DNA from: Bacteroidales bacterium
GTDB taxonomy: Bacteria > Bacteroidota > Bacteroidia > Bacteroidales > Muribaculaceae
DNA: 5,256 nt
Direction of reading: 5' to 3'
Assembly (NCBI GenBank): GCA_900767075.1
Contig: CAAFXX010000401.1
Location: 1 to 5,256 of the forward strand
In this document: one piece after another, positions 4,330-5,256 of the stretch
Numbering within the stretch: the first letter of the stretch is position 1
Layout: every line of letters begins with the position of its first letter
The notes under the pieces: model-generated
Seen by the model: the letters and a program-made list of their open reading frames with translations, nothing else
Told to the model about the DNA's origin: nothing
The model's database searches: none
Position numbers and translations under genes: made by a program

Positions 4330-5256
4330 ATGAAACTGAAAACAATTATTCTTTCCGCCATCGCTATCTTTGGCATGGCAACCCCGGCCTTCGCAAAAGG
4401 CAAAAAGACGGTCAATAGTACCGATAACAACGTGTCGCCTGACACTGAACAGGTAACTACCAAAGCGACGGAACACGACTTGAACGTGTACGGCGGCAAC
4501 TACACCGACGGCGACAAGTTCAGCGGTCTTACCAGAAAAGTCGGCTTCGACCGTATGATTCCGCCTCACGCTCTGGAAGTATGCTATGAGAAAACGACGC
4601 ATATCATCTTCCCGGCGGAGATTACATACGTTGATCTCGGCAACGAAAACCTTGTCGCCGGACTTGCAGACGGCGCGAAGAACGTGCTGCGTGTAAAATC
4701 CGCCTTCAAGTCGTTCAAGCAGGAAACAAACCTGTCGGTAATCACGGAAGATGGTAGCTACTACACGTTTAACGTGAAATTCGCCAAAGAGCCGCTGTTG
4801 CTCAGTATCGAAATGACGGACTTTCTTCACGACGGAGAATCGGTAAACCGCCCCAACAACGCGCAGGAAATCTACCTTGAACGCCTCGGCAGTGAGAGTC
4901 CTATGCTTGTCAAGCTGATTATGAAATCAATCCACAAGCAGAACAAGCGAGAAATCAAGCATATCGGCTCCAAACGCTTCAGGGTGCAGTTCCTTCTGAA
5001 GTCAATCTATGCCAACAACGGTCTGCTGTATTTTCACACGGAGCTGAAGAACACCTCAAACATCCCTTTCGACATAGATTTTGTATCGTTCAAAGTTGTG
5101 GATAAGAAGGTTATCAAGCGAACTGCCATGCAGGAGCAGGTTTTGGAACCTCTCCGCGCACAGAACTATGTAGTTGTCGTTCCCGCAAAATCATCGGAGA
5201 GAACAGTGTTTGCGCTGGAGAAATTCACTATCCCCGACGACAAGCAACTCGTTATC
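4330..5256 (+). CDS. traN: TraN, VirB9-like outer-membrane-complex protein (DUF4138; 3' partial)
   Basis: The frame is open for 309 codons from ATG at 4330 to the last base of the window. It begins with a signal peptide, MKLKTIILSAIAIFGM then ATPAFA-K, with likely cleavage after residue 22 and no lipobox cysteine. A hydrophilic Thr/Asn/Lys-rich linker follows (about 23-60), then GLTRKVGFDRMIPPHALEV (66-84). The body has the TraN family signatures HIIFPAEITYVDLG (91-104), VNRPNNAQEIYLERLGSESP (172-191), HIGSKRF (211-217), GLLYFHTELKNTSNIPFDID (231-250) and EKFTIPDDKQLVI (297-309). VirB9-like proteins form the outer-membrane end of the channel with the C-terminal part of the VirB10 partner (TraM). 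Family members usually continue with a short ELxEKNGGRHQ-type tail, so perhaps 20-40 residues are missing beyond the window. A reverse-strand open frame over this gene is judged a shadow. Confidence 0.92.
   Translation, partial: MKLKTIILSAIAIFGMATPAFAKGKKTVNSTDNNVSPDTEQVTTKATEHDLNVYGGNYTDGDKFSGLTRKVGFDRMIPPHALEVCYEKTTHIIFPAEITYVDLGNENLVAGLADGAKNVLRVKSAFKSFKQETNLSVITEDGSYYTFNVKFAKEPLLLSIEMTDFLHDGESVNRPNNAQEIYLERLGSESPMLVKLIMKSIHKQNKREIKHIGSKRFRVQFLLKSIYANNGLLYFHTELKNTSNIPFDIDFVSFKVVDKKVIKRTAMQEQVLEPLRAQNYVVVVPAKSSERTVFALEKFTIPDDKQLVI

Noticed and set aside
4141..4830. 229-codon reverse-strand open frame across the traM/traN junction
   Set aside because: It crosses two clearly coding genes and their leader, shows no family signature, and is explained by codon bias leaving the antisense frame open.
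1..5256. CRISPR arrays, tRNA/rRNA genes, insertion sequence ends, attachment sites or oriT
   Set aside because: The window is almost entirely filled by tightly packed coding sequence; no repeat-spacer pattern, RNA-gene signature, transposase or terminal inverted repeats were found.

Overview
The window is an internal slice of the transfer (tra) operon of a Bacteroidota conjugative element of the CTnDOT type, encoding the membrane-spanning core of a type IV secretion (conjugation) machine. All supported genes are on the + strand. The source is most likely a gut Bacteroidales genome carrying an integrative conjugative element. The reasons are the characteristic TraI-TraJ-TraK-TraL-TraM-TraN order, protein sequences typical of those Bacteroidetes-restricted families, A-rich start regions with almost no Shine-Dalgarno sequences, and roughly balanced base composition (judged by eye, not measured). 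The species cannot be told from this window.

Layout: the last 52 codons of TraG (VirB4-like ATPase), then two tiny membrane-protein genes of 62 and 44 codons joined by ATGA overlaps. After a 21-bp A-rich leader come traI (secreted helical VirB5/TrbJ-like protein) and traJ (VirB6/TrbL-like polytopic protein), sharing one base. After 29 bp come traK (VirB8-like), traL (small inner-membrane protein) and traM (VirB10-like), overlapping by 4 and 14 bases. After a further 27-bp A-rich leader comes traN (VirB9-like), which is cut by the window end, probably close to its natural C-terminus.

How they work together: TraG powers assembly and substrate or pilus handling. TraJ, TraK and probably TraL form the inner-membrane platform. 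TraM spans the periplasm from an inner-membrane anchor, and TraN is the secreted partner at the outer-membrane end of the channel. TraI is a likely pilus- or channel-associated periplasmic component. Relaxase, coupling protein, oriT, integrase and cargo genes are not in this window, and no separate promoter or terminator is evident, so the genes are presumably transcribed from upstream as part of a long operon.

I do not see a wholly new system here. The parts most worth a second look are the two tiny membrane ORFs in the traG-traI gap (the 44-codon one is easily missed), a near-identical 'CCAC...CCAACGTAAAAA-ATG' leader in front of both signal-peptide genes (traI and traN), and an exact in-frame 15-bp tandem duplication in traK.
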